A DNA stretch of 11,096 nt from Eubacteriales Family XIII. Incertae Sedis bacterium (GTDB lineage Bacteria > Bacillota > Clostridia > Peptostreptococcales > Anaerovoracaceae), in NCBI GenBank assembly GCA_031276775.1, contig JAISML010000217.1, positions 1 through 11,096 on the forward strand, in the 5' to 3' direction. This document shows positions 1-6,182 of this stretch, piece after piece. The position numbers and the translations under genes are program-made. Position 1 is the stretch's first letter; each line of letters opens with the position of its first letter. The notes beneath the pieces were generated by a model that made no database searches, was not told where the DNA came from, and saw only the letters and a list, made by a program, of their open reading frames with translations.

Positions 1-802
1 CGTCTTTCGTTTCTGCGGGAAGATGCCTGAGATCCTTCAAAGCTTCCCTGCGCGTCGCATACTCGCTTCTCAGACGCGAATACCTGTCGAGCGTCTGCGC
101 GTCGGGATTCAACAACACCACCCCCTCATTGCCGTCCACGATGACCGTCTCTCCCTCTCCCGCTTGCGCGACGATGTTTTTCAGCCCCATGACTGCGGGA
201 ATCTCATGCGTTTTGGCGATGATGGCGCTGTGGGAGGTGCGGCCGCCCTGTTCCGTACAGAATGCCAAGATGCGCTCTTTGTCGAATTGCATGGTGTCGG
301 ACGGCGTCAGATCGTGCGCGATCACGACGCACGCTTCCCGGACGTCGCCGATCGCATGCACGGGGACGCCGAGGATGTTCTTTGCGATGCGCAGACAGAT
401 ATCGGAGACGTCCGCTGCGCGTTCGCGCATGTACGCGTCATCCATTCCGGCAAAGACGGCTTCGTATTTTTGACACACCTTGCGCACCGCTGTTTCGGCA
501 AACATGTGCATTTGCACGATTTCGTCCGCTATTTCGTCCGTAAACGCCTCATCTTCCAAGATCGCCAGGTGCGCTTGCATGATTTCCGCATCCGCCGCGT
601 CCCCGGCTTTCGCCGCCGCGTCCGCGATCTCTCCCAACTGATGCGCGGAGATTCGCAACGCATCCTGCAATATGCGCAACTGATTCTGCGTTTCCGCTTC
701 ATCCAAAGTACCTTCCCTGTAGACGAGCGTCGCATTGTGCCGAACGTGCGCTTTCCCGATCGCGATCCCGGGAGCGGCCGGTATACCGTTGAACGTCAGC
801 AT
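1..802 (-). CDS. ptsI: PTS enzyme I, N-terminal part (3' end beyond window)
   Basis: Phosphoenolpyruvate-protein phosphotransferase, the cytoplasmic first enzyme of the sugar PTS: it autophosphorylates from PEP and passes the phosphate to HPr. The visible 267 residues begin FNGIPAAPGIAIGKAHV, typical of EI. They cover the HPr-binding helical region (about 30-145) and the swivelling phosphohistidine domain with GGRTSHSAIIA, where His191 is the phosphorylated residue, then IPAVMG and IVDGNEG. The PEP-binding TIM barrel lies off the window. The ATG at 802 follows an AGGAGGTAAGAG ribosome binding site. It is the last visible gene of an operon with EIIB, EIIA and HPr; a 130-bp GC-rich gap separates it from ptsH. 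Identification is secure. That it ends normally outside the window is assumed. Confidence 0.96.
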   Translation of the reverse strand, partial: MLTFNGIPAAPGIAIGKAHVRHNATLVYREGTLDEAETQNQLRILQDALRISAHQLGEIADAAAKAGDAADAEIMQAHLAILEDEAFTDEIADEIVQMHMFAETAVRKVCQKYEAVFAGMDDAYMRERAADVSDICLRIAKNILGVPVHAIGDVREACVVIAHDLTPSDTMQFDKERILAFCTEQGGRTSHSAIIAKTHEIPAVMGLKNIVAQAGEGETVIVDGNEGVVLLNPDAQTLDRYSRLRSEYATRREALKDLRHLPAETKD

Positions 803-842
803 CTCTTACCTCCTTTTCATCTTTGCGGGCGAAACCCGGCCG

Positions 843-861
843 CGCGCGGACAATCCGCGCG
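843..861 (-). other. GC-rich hairpin in the ptsH-ptsI gap
   Basis: The 130-bp gap between ptsH and ptsI contains an 8-bp perfect stem, CGCGCGGA (843-850) with TCCGCGCG (854-861), closed by a 3-base loop. A shorter GC palindrome, CCCGCGCGGG, lies at 909-918. Neither has a T-tract on the minus strand, so a normal intrinsic terminator is unlikely. An mRNA processing or stability element that sets HPr and EI levels apart is possible. No function is shown by the sequence. Confidence 0.35.
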
Positions 862-932
862 GCATACGCGGTTTGCGTCCTTGTTGCCGAATCAAAAGCG
901 GCCCGTTTCCCGCGCGGGACGCGCGCAGGATC

Positions 933-1199
933 TTATTCGGCGCTTTCGACGCCGCTCACCAAGTCCGCCAAGGCCGCCACCGCCTTTTCCTCATCCTCGC
1001 CTTCGGCGGAGATCGAGATTTCCGAGCCCCGGTTCGCCGCGAGGGTCAGGATTCCCAGCACGCTCTTGGCGTCGGCGCTCCGATCTCCTTTGCTGACCGT
1101 GATCTTGGACGTGAATTGCTTTGCGCATTTTGCGAATTGCGCCGCGGGCCGGGCATGCAAACCCTCCGCGTTTGTGATCGTGGCCGTTCTGCCGTACAT
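933..1199 (-). CDS. ptsH: Phosphocarrier protein HPr
   Basis: HPr, 88 residues, the usual length. It relays phosphate from EI to the EIIA proteins in the cytoplasm. The active-site motif GLHARPAA places the phosphorylated His at position 15, exactly as in the family. AKSVLGIL places a serine at 46, the site that HPr kinase/phosphorylase modifies in Bacillota, so a regulatory role beyond sugar transport is likely. The ATG at 1199 follows AGGAGGTG with a spacing of a few bases. The reading frame runs further upstream, but that extension has no HPr similarity and overlaps the EIIA gene. It starts 20 bp after the EIIA stop and precedes ptsI, so it is translated from the same sigma-54-driven operon. 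Confidence 0.96.
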   Translation of the reverse strand: MYGRTATITNAEGLHARPAAQFAKCAKQFTSKITVSKGDRSADAKSVLGILTLAANRGSEISISAEGEDEEKAVAALADLVSGVESAE

Positions 1200-1219
1200 A
1201 AAAACACCTCCTGTTCCTT

Positions 1220-1645
1220 TCACAACTGCGCATCGTCGGCCGCGTCCGCCCGGAACCGCGCAAACGCCGCGTTGCAGTATTGCAGACTGTCCCCCGCCGA
1301 ACACAGCGTGCCCTCTATCATGTCCTTCGTATCCGCATCCCTGTTCGCGACGAGTTCCAACAGGATCGGCAGATTGATCCCCGCGATCAAATGGTAATTC
1401 CGTCTGCCGATGTATCGCATGAATTCATTGTTCACGCTGCCGCCGAACATATCCGTCAGCACGATCAGCTCATCGCTTTCTTTGACGCTTTGCACGCAAT
1501 CCCGGACGGATGCGGCAATGTCGAAGTCTTCGTCCACAAAGGCATTCATCGTCTCTATGCCGTCGATCGTCCCAAGGATCATGCGGAGGGACGACAGGAT
1601 GCCATCCGCAAAATGTCCGTGCGCCGCAATGACGAACTTCTTCAC
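1220..1645 (-). CDS. PTS EIIA component, mannose/fructose/sorbose family
   Basis: Soluble EIIA of the Man family, 141 residues. It starts MKKFVIAAHGHFADGILSS; the His of AAHG (His9) fits the phospho-accepting His10 of ManX-type EIIA. IVLTDMFGGSVNN matches the family's conserved DxxGGSP-like loop, and INLPILLE matches the later conserved strand. It takes phosphate from HPr and gives it to EIIB. The start is GTG at 1645, preceded by GGAGG five bases upstream, and overlaps the EIIB stop in a GTGA junction, so the two are translationally coupled. EIIA and EIIB are separate proteins here, as in LevD/LevE, and not fused as in E. coli ManX. The sugar cannot be told without EIIC/EIID. Confidence 0.92.
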   Translation of the reverse strand: MKKFVIAAHGHFADGILSSLRMILGTIDGIETMNAFVDEDFDIAASVRDCVQSVKESDELIVLTDMFGGSVNNEFMRYIGRRNYHLIAGINLPILLELVANRDADTKDMIEGTLCSAGDSLQYCNAAFARFRADAADDAQL

Positions 1646-2163
1646 AATGTCCTCCGTTCCCCCGCCGGACGCCGCCGTTCAAACCTCAGCCAGCCGGAAT
1701 CGCTCATGAAAAGCGGTTCGTCCCCGGGCAGCGTCTGCAAAAATACCGCCGTGTTCTTTTGCAGCAGACGGCGCAAAAGCGCCCTGTCCCCCTCGTTCAA
1801 AAATACGGTTTCCCCGACGGCGGAGGAACCCGGACGCTTGGACAGGTTTCCAAGCTGCACCTCGTCAACAGGGACGCCCGCGTTTGCGATCTCCGCGACA
1901 TGCATCACATCTTTGAAGAGCGCCATCGTGTTTGCAGACGGCGTTTCGCCTCTGCCCCAGGCCTCGATCGCTTCCGCGGAGGAGAGGACGGATACCTCGA
2001 TTCCGACCGGCGCCGCCATCAGATAGATCTGTTTCATGAGGGCGTCCTGCGACAAGGGGGTATCGACGATCACGATCTTTGCGATATCCCATGCGCGAAG
2101 CCATTTTGCGGTGATCTGACCGTGGATCAGGCGGTCGTCCACCCGGAATTTCAATACTGCCAT
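1642..2163 (-). CDS. PTS EIIB component, mannose/fructose/sorbose family
   Basis: Soluble EIIB of the Man/Sor family, about 173 residues. The N-terminus MAVLKFRVDDRLIHGQI carries the family active-site loop RVDDRLIHGQ, with His14 as the residue that receives phosphate from EIIA and donates it to the sugar at EIIC/EIID. VIVDTPLSQD, LMKQIYLMAAP and VQLGNLSKRPGS follow as in the family. I chose the ATG at 2163 because homologues start right before this motif. A GTG at 2181 is in frame, but its AAGGAG abuts the codon. First gene of the operon, only about 28 bases downstream of the predicted transcription start of a sigma-54 promoter. The stop overlaps the EIIA start. Confidence 0.93.
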   Translation of the reverse strand: MAVLKFRVDDRLIHGQITAKWLRAWDIAKIVIVDTPLSQDALMKQIYLMAAPVGIEVSVLSSAEAIEAWGRGETPSANTMALFKDVMHVAEIANAGVPVDEVQLGNLSKRPGSSAVGETVFLNEGDRALLRRLLQKNTAVFLQTLPGDEPLFMSDSGWLRFERRRPAGERRTL

Positions 2164-2201
2164 CTCTTTTCCCCGCTTCACTCCTTTGTTTTAGAGTTTA
2201 A

Positions 2202-2217
2202 AGCAATATTTGTGCCA
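2202..2217 (-). promoter_or_regulatory. Sigma-54 (-24/-12) promoter of the PTS operon
   Basis: On the minus strand the sequence reads TGGCACAAATATTGCT, a perfect match to the sigma-54 consensus TGGCAC-N5-TTGCW, with GG and GC at the required spacing. The start site would fall near 2191, giving a leader of about 28 bases before the EIIB ATG at 2163. The adjacent upstream gene encodes a GAFTGA-containing activator of the LevR family, the class known to open such promoters at PTS operons. Seen in sequence: motif and placement. Inferred: that this activator is its partner. Confidence 0.93.
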
Positions 2218-2234
2218 ATTTTTCAAGTGAACGC

Positions 2235-2260
2235 GAAAGCTGCGGTTTCGCAACGCTTTC
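2235..2260 (-). promoter_or_regulatory. Dyad upstream of the sigma-54 promoter, possible activator site
   Basis: On the minus strand GAAAGC-GT-TGCG, AAAC, CGCA-GCTTTC forms an imperfect dyad: 10 bp can pair with a 2-base bulge. Its centre is about 56 bases upstream of the predicted start site. LevR-type activators bind an upstream activating dyad, so this is the best operator candidate in the gap. It could instead be part of the 3' end structure of the activator transcript. Spacing is somewhat short for an enhancer site. Confidence 0.4.
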
Positions 2261-2270
2261 CGGGATGAAG

Positions 2271-2287
2271 ACGGGGAGAATCCCCGT
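2271..2287 (-). terminator. Stem-loop after the LevR-like gene, weak terminator candidate
   Basis: A perfect 7-bp stem, ACGGGGA and TCCCCGT, with a TTC loop on the minus strand lies 20 bases after the activator stop codon. The bases after it (CTTCATCC) are pyrimidine-rich but are not a T-tract, so termination would be weak. Read-through into the PTS operon is possible. Confidence 0.35.
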
Positions 2288-2306
2288 GAACGGCAGTGTA
2301 TGTGTG

Positions 2307-4499
2307 TTATACTGTGTAGATCAGATCGTACAAAAAGCCGATCTCCGCGTCCGGGATTTCGACGCCGAACGCCGCTTCGATCCCCTCCATTGCCCGCCGA
2401 ATTTGCGCGCAATGCTCCCGGGCTTCCGCCGGCATACCGCAGGTTGCGGAAGACTCCAACGGCAATTTTTGAAGGATGCGCTCCAGCGTACAGGCCAAGT
2501 GAAGAAGGAATCGGATGCGCAGGCTTTGCAATCTCTGAGGGGAAAGATCCGTCGGAATGAGCCGAAAGGATTTTTCACCCTCCCGCATCACTTTTTCATT
2601 GTCGATGAACATCGTCGCGCTCCGCAACAATTCCAAGGTTCTGAGTCTGACCCTGTCTTCGTCCGGGCGGCAATCGCGCAAAGCCGCCTCAACGAGGGCC
2701 TTCAGTCTTGCGACGCCGTCCTCCAACACAAGCTCTTCCAATGAAATAAACGGAACGCCGTCGATATCCGGATCCACGGTGCCCACAACGGCCAGAAGCC
2801 GATCCTCCGCAATGTGCCGCGGATCGATTTTCTTCGCCCTGTCCATATTGGCGGGAATCACGAGGATGTTCGCATCGTTGAGCAAGGGGATTTCTTTCTT
2901 GATGCGTTCGGCGATTTTGGTGGCCGAACCCTCCCCCGTAATGCACGTTGTGACGATCCGGATCGCTTTTCGATCCGGATCGTCACTTGCTCTTGCCGTA
3001 AAATCCCCGCTTACTCTTGCCGTGAAATCCCCGCTTGCTCTTGCCGCGAAGCGCCCGCTCGCTTCGGATGCGGCGTCTGCCTTTTTGGCGGGCTTGCCGG
3101 CCGCAGTCTTTTGGGTGGGCTTGCCGGCCGCAGTCTTTTGGGCGGGCTTGCCGGCCGCAGCCTTTTTGGCGGACGGATTGCCCGGACTGCGCTCCCGGAA
3201 CGTTCGATCGATCTCCCGAAAAAGCGTTTGCAAGTTCGTTTTGTTCACGACGCGCGCCTTTTGCGCATTCCCCGGTTCGGGGCGCGCGCTTCTTTCATGC
3301 CGCGCGTCGAACAGAAATGCTTCCTTCCCGCCCAAAAGCCGATCCGTCTCCGCCCGTCCGGCGAAACCGATCGCCGTCTCCGACCGAATGTGCGGCAACA
3401 GGACGGAGTCGTCGATCAACATTTCCCTGTTTTCGTCAACGTGCAATCTGAGGCAATTTGCGCAGGTCAACCGTATGTCGGCAGCCAATTGACCGATGTT
3501 GCCGGCGCACGGGTACGCAAGAAACTGGGACATGGCGTCGCGGTTGACGCGAAGCGATAGCCGCAAATCCTGCGATTCGCGGTAAAACAGCTCGACGATC
3601 ATCCGGAAACGCTCCGCCGGGGGACGTTCCGCGAGCGCCGGGATATGTATCACGACCGGGAATCTTCTTTTGAACGTGCCGAGCAGAAACGAATCGATGC
3701 GTTCCGTGGTCGCGCCGATGAGGATCAAATTCGCCTTTGCGGCGGCGCCCGACGCTCCCAATTTGCGGTAACATCCCTTGTCAATCAGTTGGAAAAGCAT
3801 TTCCTGGCATTCGTACTTTAAACGGTGTATCTCATCCAGCAGGAGAATACCCCCCTCCGCTTCCTCCACCAAGCCTTTTTTTTCGCAGTCCGCTCCCGTA
3901 AACGCGCCTTTCGCATGACCGAAAAGATGGCTGAACAACAATTGCGGATTGTCTGCGTACTCCGAGCAATTGAAAGAGACAAAAGCGGCGCCTGAATCGA
4001 TCAATGCCTGCTCTTTGGCGTACAAATAGACCGATTCGGCAAACGTCGTCTTGCCCACACCCGTTTCGCCCGTCAGCAGAATGTTCAATTTCCGCGGATA
4101 TATAACCGACATCTTCGCCAAATCGATCGCTGATTTCATACTGCCTTCCGCACCGATCAGGTTTTGCAGAGTCCGCGCAAACGGAGACGCCTCGGGCGGC
4201 GGGCAGACGGATGGGTTTGGCGTCCGGCCGGCCAAAAGCGTTCCGCCCCCGATCACGTTGTCCGCCAAGCGGCTCCAAGCGGCTTTCCCGAGAAAGCGCA
4301 CCGGTCTTCCGCTCAGTTTTACCGCTCTGTTTTCCTGGACAAGCGCGTTCAAATCGCGCGATACATTGCTCCTGTCATATCCTGTCCGCACGGACAATTC
4401 CTCCGCGCTGAAACCTGCGGCTTTGCTTTCGCGCTCCTCGGCCGTCATCGCCGCAGTCAACGCGTCAAGCGTTTCGAATAAGATCTCTTTTCTCGTCAT
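2307..4499 (-). CDS. LevR-family sigma-54-dependent PTS regulator, atypical central region
   Basis: Transcriptional activator of about 730 residues. A winged-helix-like DNA-binding domain spans about 1-72. The AAA+ core (about 105-370) has Walker A GETGVGKT (144-151), the sigma-54 contact loop GAFTGA (198-203) and Walker B GGILLLDEIH (216-225). An EIIB(Gat)-like domain carries TTCITGEGSA with Cys519. A C-terminal PRD includes HLACTLERI with His667, the likely HPr phosphorylation site. LevR proteins (938 residues in B. subtilis) have PRD1 and an EIIA-like domain between the AAA+ core and EIIB; here residues about 440-508 are low-complexity repeats instead. I chose the ATG at 4499 because MTRKEIL fits family N-termini, though its ribosome site is poor; a GTG at 4535 is in frame. 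It sits just upstream of the sigma-54 promoter it probably controls. Confidence 0.9.
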   Translation of the reverse strand: MTRKEILFETLDALTAAMTAEERESKAAGFSAEELSVRTGYDRSNVSRDLNALVQENRAVKLSGRPVRFLGKAAWSRLADNVIGGGTLLAGRTPNPSVCPPPEASPFARTLQNLIGAEGSMKSAIDLAKMSVIYPRKLNILLTGETGVGKTTFAESVYLYAKEQALIDSGAAFVSFNCSEYADNPQLLFSHLFGHAKGAFTGADCEKKGLVEEAEGGILLLDEIHRLKYECQEMLFQLIDKGCYRKLGASGAAAKANLILIGATTERIDSFLLGTFKRRFPVVIHIPALAERPPAERFRMIVELFYRESQDLRLSLRVNRDAMSQFLAYPCAGNIGQLAADIRLTCANCLRLHVDENREMLIDDSVLLPHIRSETAIGFAGRAETDRLLGGKEAFLFDARHERSARPEPGNAQKARVVNKTNLQTLFREIDRTFRERSPGNPSAKKAAAGKPAQKTAAGKPTQKTAAGKPAKKADAASEASGRFAARASGDFTARVSGDFTARASDDPDRKAIRIVTTCITGEGSATKIAERIKKEIPLLNDANILVIPANMDRAKKIDPRHIAEDRLLAVVGTVDPDIDGVPFISLEELVLEDGVARLKALVEAALRDCRPDEDRVRLRTLELLRSATMFIDNEKVMREGEKSFRLIPTDLSPQRLQSLRIRFLLHLACTLERILQKLPLESSATCGMPAEAREHCAQIRRAMEGIEAAFGVEIPDAEIGFLYDLIYTV
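2950..2986 (-). repeat. Perfect 16-bp inverted repeat inside the LevR-like gene
   Basis: Arms GTGACGATCCGGATCG (2950-2965) and CGATCCGGATCGTCAC (2971-2986) are exact reverse complements with a 5-base spacer. In the mRNA this is a 16-bp hairpin with an AAAAG loop. It codes for about SDDPDRKAIRIVTT, the exact junction between the repeat linker and the EIIB-like domain. Confidence 0.95.
2991..3062 (-). repeat. Three 24-nt in-frame tandem repeats
   Basis: Units at 2991-3014, 3015-3038 and 3039-3062 share the plus-strand pattern TCTTGCCGYRAARYSCCCGC. They encode eight-residue units ASGRFAAR, ASGDFTAR and VSGDFTAR in the activator linker. The two units nearest the inverted repeat are almost identical, which suggests recent duplication. 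Confidence 0.93.
3081..3161 (-). repeat. Three 27-nt in-frame tandem repeats
   Basis: Units at 3081-3107, 3108-3134 and 3135-3161, plus a partial copy to about 3172, share GGGCTTGCCGGCCGCAG. They encode the nine-residue units AAGKPAQKT, AAGKPTQKT and AAGKPAKKA, a Lys/Ala/Pro-rich stretch like the basic tails of histone H1-like bacterial proteins. They differ by one or a few bases. Confidence 0.94.
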
Positions 4500-4581
4500 G
4501 GCTTCGGCTCGGACGCTCCCTTGTCTGCAATGCACCCAAAACTTCCGGATCTTTCGTTCGCTTCGGGTCTGAGAAAATTAT

Positions 4582-4600
4582 GGCGCGCATCTGTGGCGCC
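4582..4600 (-). terminator. Weak terminator candidate after cdd
   Basis: On the minus strand GGCGC and GCGCC can form a 5-bp stem with a 9-base loop, followed by ATAATTTTCTC, about 27 bases after the cdd stop. The stem is short. I see no clear sigma-70 promoter for the LevR-like gene in the rest of this roughly 127-bp gap, so transcription may come from upstream. Confidence 0.25.
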
Positions 4601-4626
4601 GCCGCTTGGCTCAGTCCGATCCAACG

Positions 4627-5037
4627 TTACAGCCGGAATCCTTGCGGCAAAAGCTCGGAGATGGAACGGACGTCCAAATGATCCTCGTCTTTCCCGACGA
4701 TGATGCGAATGTCCGCACCGAATTCAAAGATAAACTGTCTGCATATCCCGCAAGGGTGCGCGACGACAAACCCGGACGGTTTATGATCGCGGCCGTCCGA
4801 AAATGCCGCGATCGCAATCGCGACGATACCGTCCTTGTGACCGTGCAATACGGCGTTCGACACGGCGACCCTTTCCGCGCAGACAGTGGCGCCGTAAGAG
4901 GAATTTTCGACATTTGCGCCTTCAAAGATCTCACCGGAAGCGGTAAGCGCCGCCGCTCCGACGCGAAACCCCGAGTAGGGCGCGTAGGCCAGACCGGATG
5001 CGGATTTTGCCCGCCGAAACAACAGTTTGTCATTCAT
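4627..5037 (-). CDS. cdd: Cytidine deaminase
   Basis: Cytidine/deoxycytidine deaminase of the small tetrameric class, 136 residues. It converts cytidine to uridine in pyrimidine salvage. Visible motifs: APYSGFRVGAA, then NVENSSYGATVCAER with Cys53 as a zinc ligand and Glu55 as the proton shuttle, then PCGICRQ with Cys96 and Cys99 completing the zinc site. This three-cysteine site is the Bacillus type, distinct from the His-containing E. coli dimer type. The ATG at 5037 follows GGGAGGG with suitable spacing. It lies 98 bp downstream of recR and may share its transcript. In many Bacillota cdd sits near era, so this neighbourhood is less usual. Confidence 0.96.
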   Translation of the reverse strand: MNDKLLFRRAKSASGLAYAPYSGFRVGAAALTASGEIFEGANVENSSYGATVCAERVAVSNAVLHGHKDGIVAIAIAAFSDGRDHKPSGFVVAHPCGICRQFIFEFGADIRIIVGKDEDHLDVRSISELLPQGFRL

Positions 5038-5135
5038 CGCGGCGCCCTCCCTGCCGTTTTGATCTTTCGATGCGAGGCTTCGTCCCGGGTTTCCCGCCGT
5101 CGGCTTCCCGTCTTTGGCTCTGCCCCTTTGTTGCG

Positions 5136-5738
5136 TTACAACTCCCTGCGGCCTTCGATGGCTTTCGAGAGAGTGACTTCATCCGTGTAATCCAAGTCCC
5201 CGCCGACGGGAACCCCGTGCGCGATTCTGGACACTTTGATGCCGGACGGTTTGATGAGTTTCGCGGCGTACATCGCCGTGGCTTCCCCTTCAATGTTCGG
5301 ATTGGTGGCGAGGATGACCTCTTTTACGCGATCTTCCTCCCGCAGGCGTATGATCAACTGTTTCAAATTGATGTCTTCCGGACCTATGCCGTCCATGGGC
5401 GATATCGCCCCGTGAAGGACGTGATACAGACCTTTGTACTCCTTCATGCGTTCGACGGCAGCCACGTCCCTCGGCGTTTCCACCACGCAGATCGCCGTAC
5501 GATCCCTTGACGCGTCGCCGCATATGGCGCAAGGATCCGTGTCCGTCAGATTGCCGCAGACGGAGCAATATTTCAACTCCCGCTTGGCGGCGGTGAGGGC
5601 GTTCGCGAACGCAAAGACCTCGTCGTCGTTCATGGAGAGAATATGGAATGCCAAACGTTGCGCCGTTTTCCCGCCGATGCCCGGCAGTTTGGACAGCTCG
5701 TTGATCAGTTTCGTCAGGGGTCTCGGATAATGATGCAT
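5136..5738 (-). CDS. recR: Recombination mediator RecR
   Basis: RecR, 200 residues, full length. With RecO it loads RecA on SSB-coated gaps in recombinational repair. Order of parts: helix-hairpin-helix LPGIGGKTAQRLAFHIL (18-34), a four-cysteine zinc finger (Cys58, 61, 70, 73), a Toprim domain from about ICVVETPRD (83-91) to about 175, and the conserved tail LIKPSGIKVSRIAHGVPVGG followed by DYTDEVTL. The ATG at 5738 is 9 bases after the ybaB stop, and its GGAG overlaps that stop region, so the two genes are coupled in the standard dnaX-ybaB-recR operon. Confidence 0.98.
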   Translation of the reverse strand: MHHYPRPLTKLINELSKLPGIGGKTAQRLAFHILSMNDDEVFAFANALTAAKRELKYCSVCGNLTDTDPCAICGDASRDRTAICVVETPRDVAAVERMKEYKGLYHVLHGAISPMDGIGPEDINLKQLIIRLREEDRVKEVILATNPNIEGEATAMYAAKLIKPSGIKVSRIAHGVPVGGDLDYTDEVTLSKAIEGRREL

Positions 5739-5747
5739 AACACTCCG

Positions 5748-6110
5748 TCAAATCGGCAGATTCAAGCCGCCGGTCACCTTTTCCATTTCACTTTTGGATA
5801 TTTCCTCTATCTGCCGGATTCCCTCGTTTACGGCGACGATGATGAGATCCTGCAACATTTCCGGATCGTCCCTGTCCATGACCTCCGGATCGATGGCGAC
5901 GGAAATCAGTTCTTTCTTTCCGTTGATCCTGACGGCCACGGCGCCGCCTCCCGCCGTGGTTTCGACTTCCTTTTTCTCTATCTCGGTCTGAACGTCATCC
6001 ATTTGCTGCTGCATGGCCTGCAATTGGCGGAGTTGCTTTTCCTGTTGCATTTGCATGCCTTTTGCTCCGCCTCCGACCCTTTTTTTCCCCGCTTTCATGC
6101 CCTTGCCCAT
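5748..6110 (-). CDS. ybaB: YbaB/EbfC family nucleoid-associated protein
   Basis: Small DNA-binding protein of about 120 residues, a dimer in known family members. A basic, glycine-rich N-terminus (MGKGMKAGKKR) leads into a Gln/Met-rich coiled segment (MQMQQEKQLRQLQAMQQQM). The core follows: ETTAGGGAVAVRINGKKEL, IDPEVMDRDDPEMLQDLIIVAVNEGI and a closing KVTGGLNLPI. I chose the ATG at 6110 because AGGAGG lies 10 bases upstream; the frame extends further but without family similarity. It lies between dnaX and recR, the usual position. Its cellular role (nucleoid organisation or a link to repair) is known only in outline. Confidence 0.95.
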   Translation of the reverse strand: MGKGMKAGKKRVGGGAKGMQMQQEKQLRQLQAMQQQMDDVQTEIEKKEVETTAGGGAVAVRINGKKELISVAIDPEVMDRDDPEMLQDLIIVAVNEGIRQIEEISKSEMEKVTGGLNLPI

Positions 6111-6182
6111 CTTTTCCGCTCCTCCTGTGTCCCAACCTGCGCGAAGCTTTTCCGCATGCGGTTTCCCGTACGGCCGCACCTC

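Noticed and set aside
23..1096. Long plus-strand open frame of 357 codons
   Set aside because: Antisense to ptsI and ptsH; the protein is Arg/Phe/His-rich with low-complexity proline runs, typical of a shadow frame.
933..1645. DhaM-type dihydroxyacetone kinase subunit (EIIA-HPr-EI)
   Set aside because: The genes are separate with their own starts, EI is not fused, an EIIB of the Man family is present, and no DhaK/DhaL genes are seen.
2991..3172. CRISPR-like array
   Set aside because: The repeats are directly adjacent with no unique spacers, keep the reading frame and encode periodic residues; no cas genes are near.
5599..5612. 14-bp perfect palindrome GCGTTCGCGAACGC in recR
   Set aside because: It has no loop, lies within conserved coding sequence, and GC-rich Ala/Phe/Asn codons make such palindromes likely by chance.
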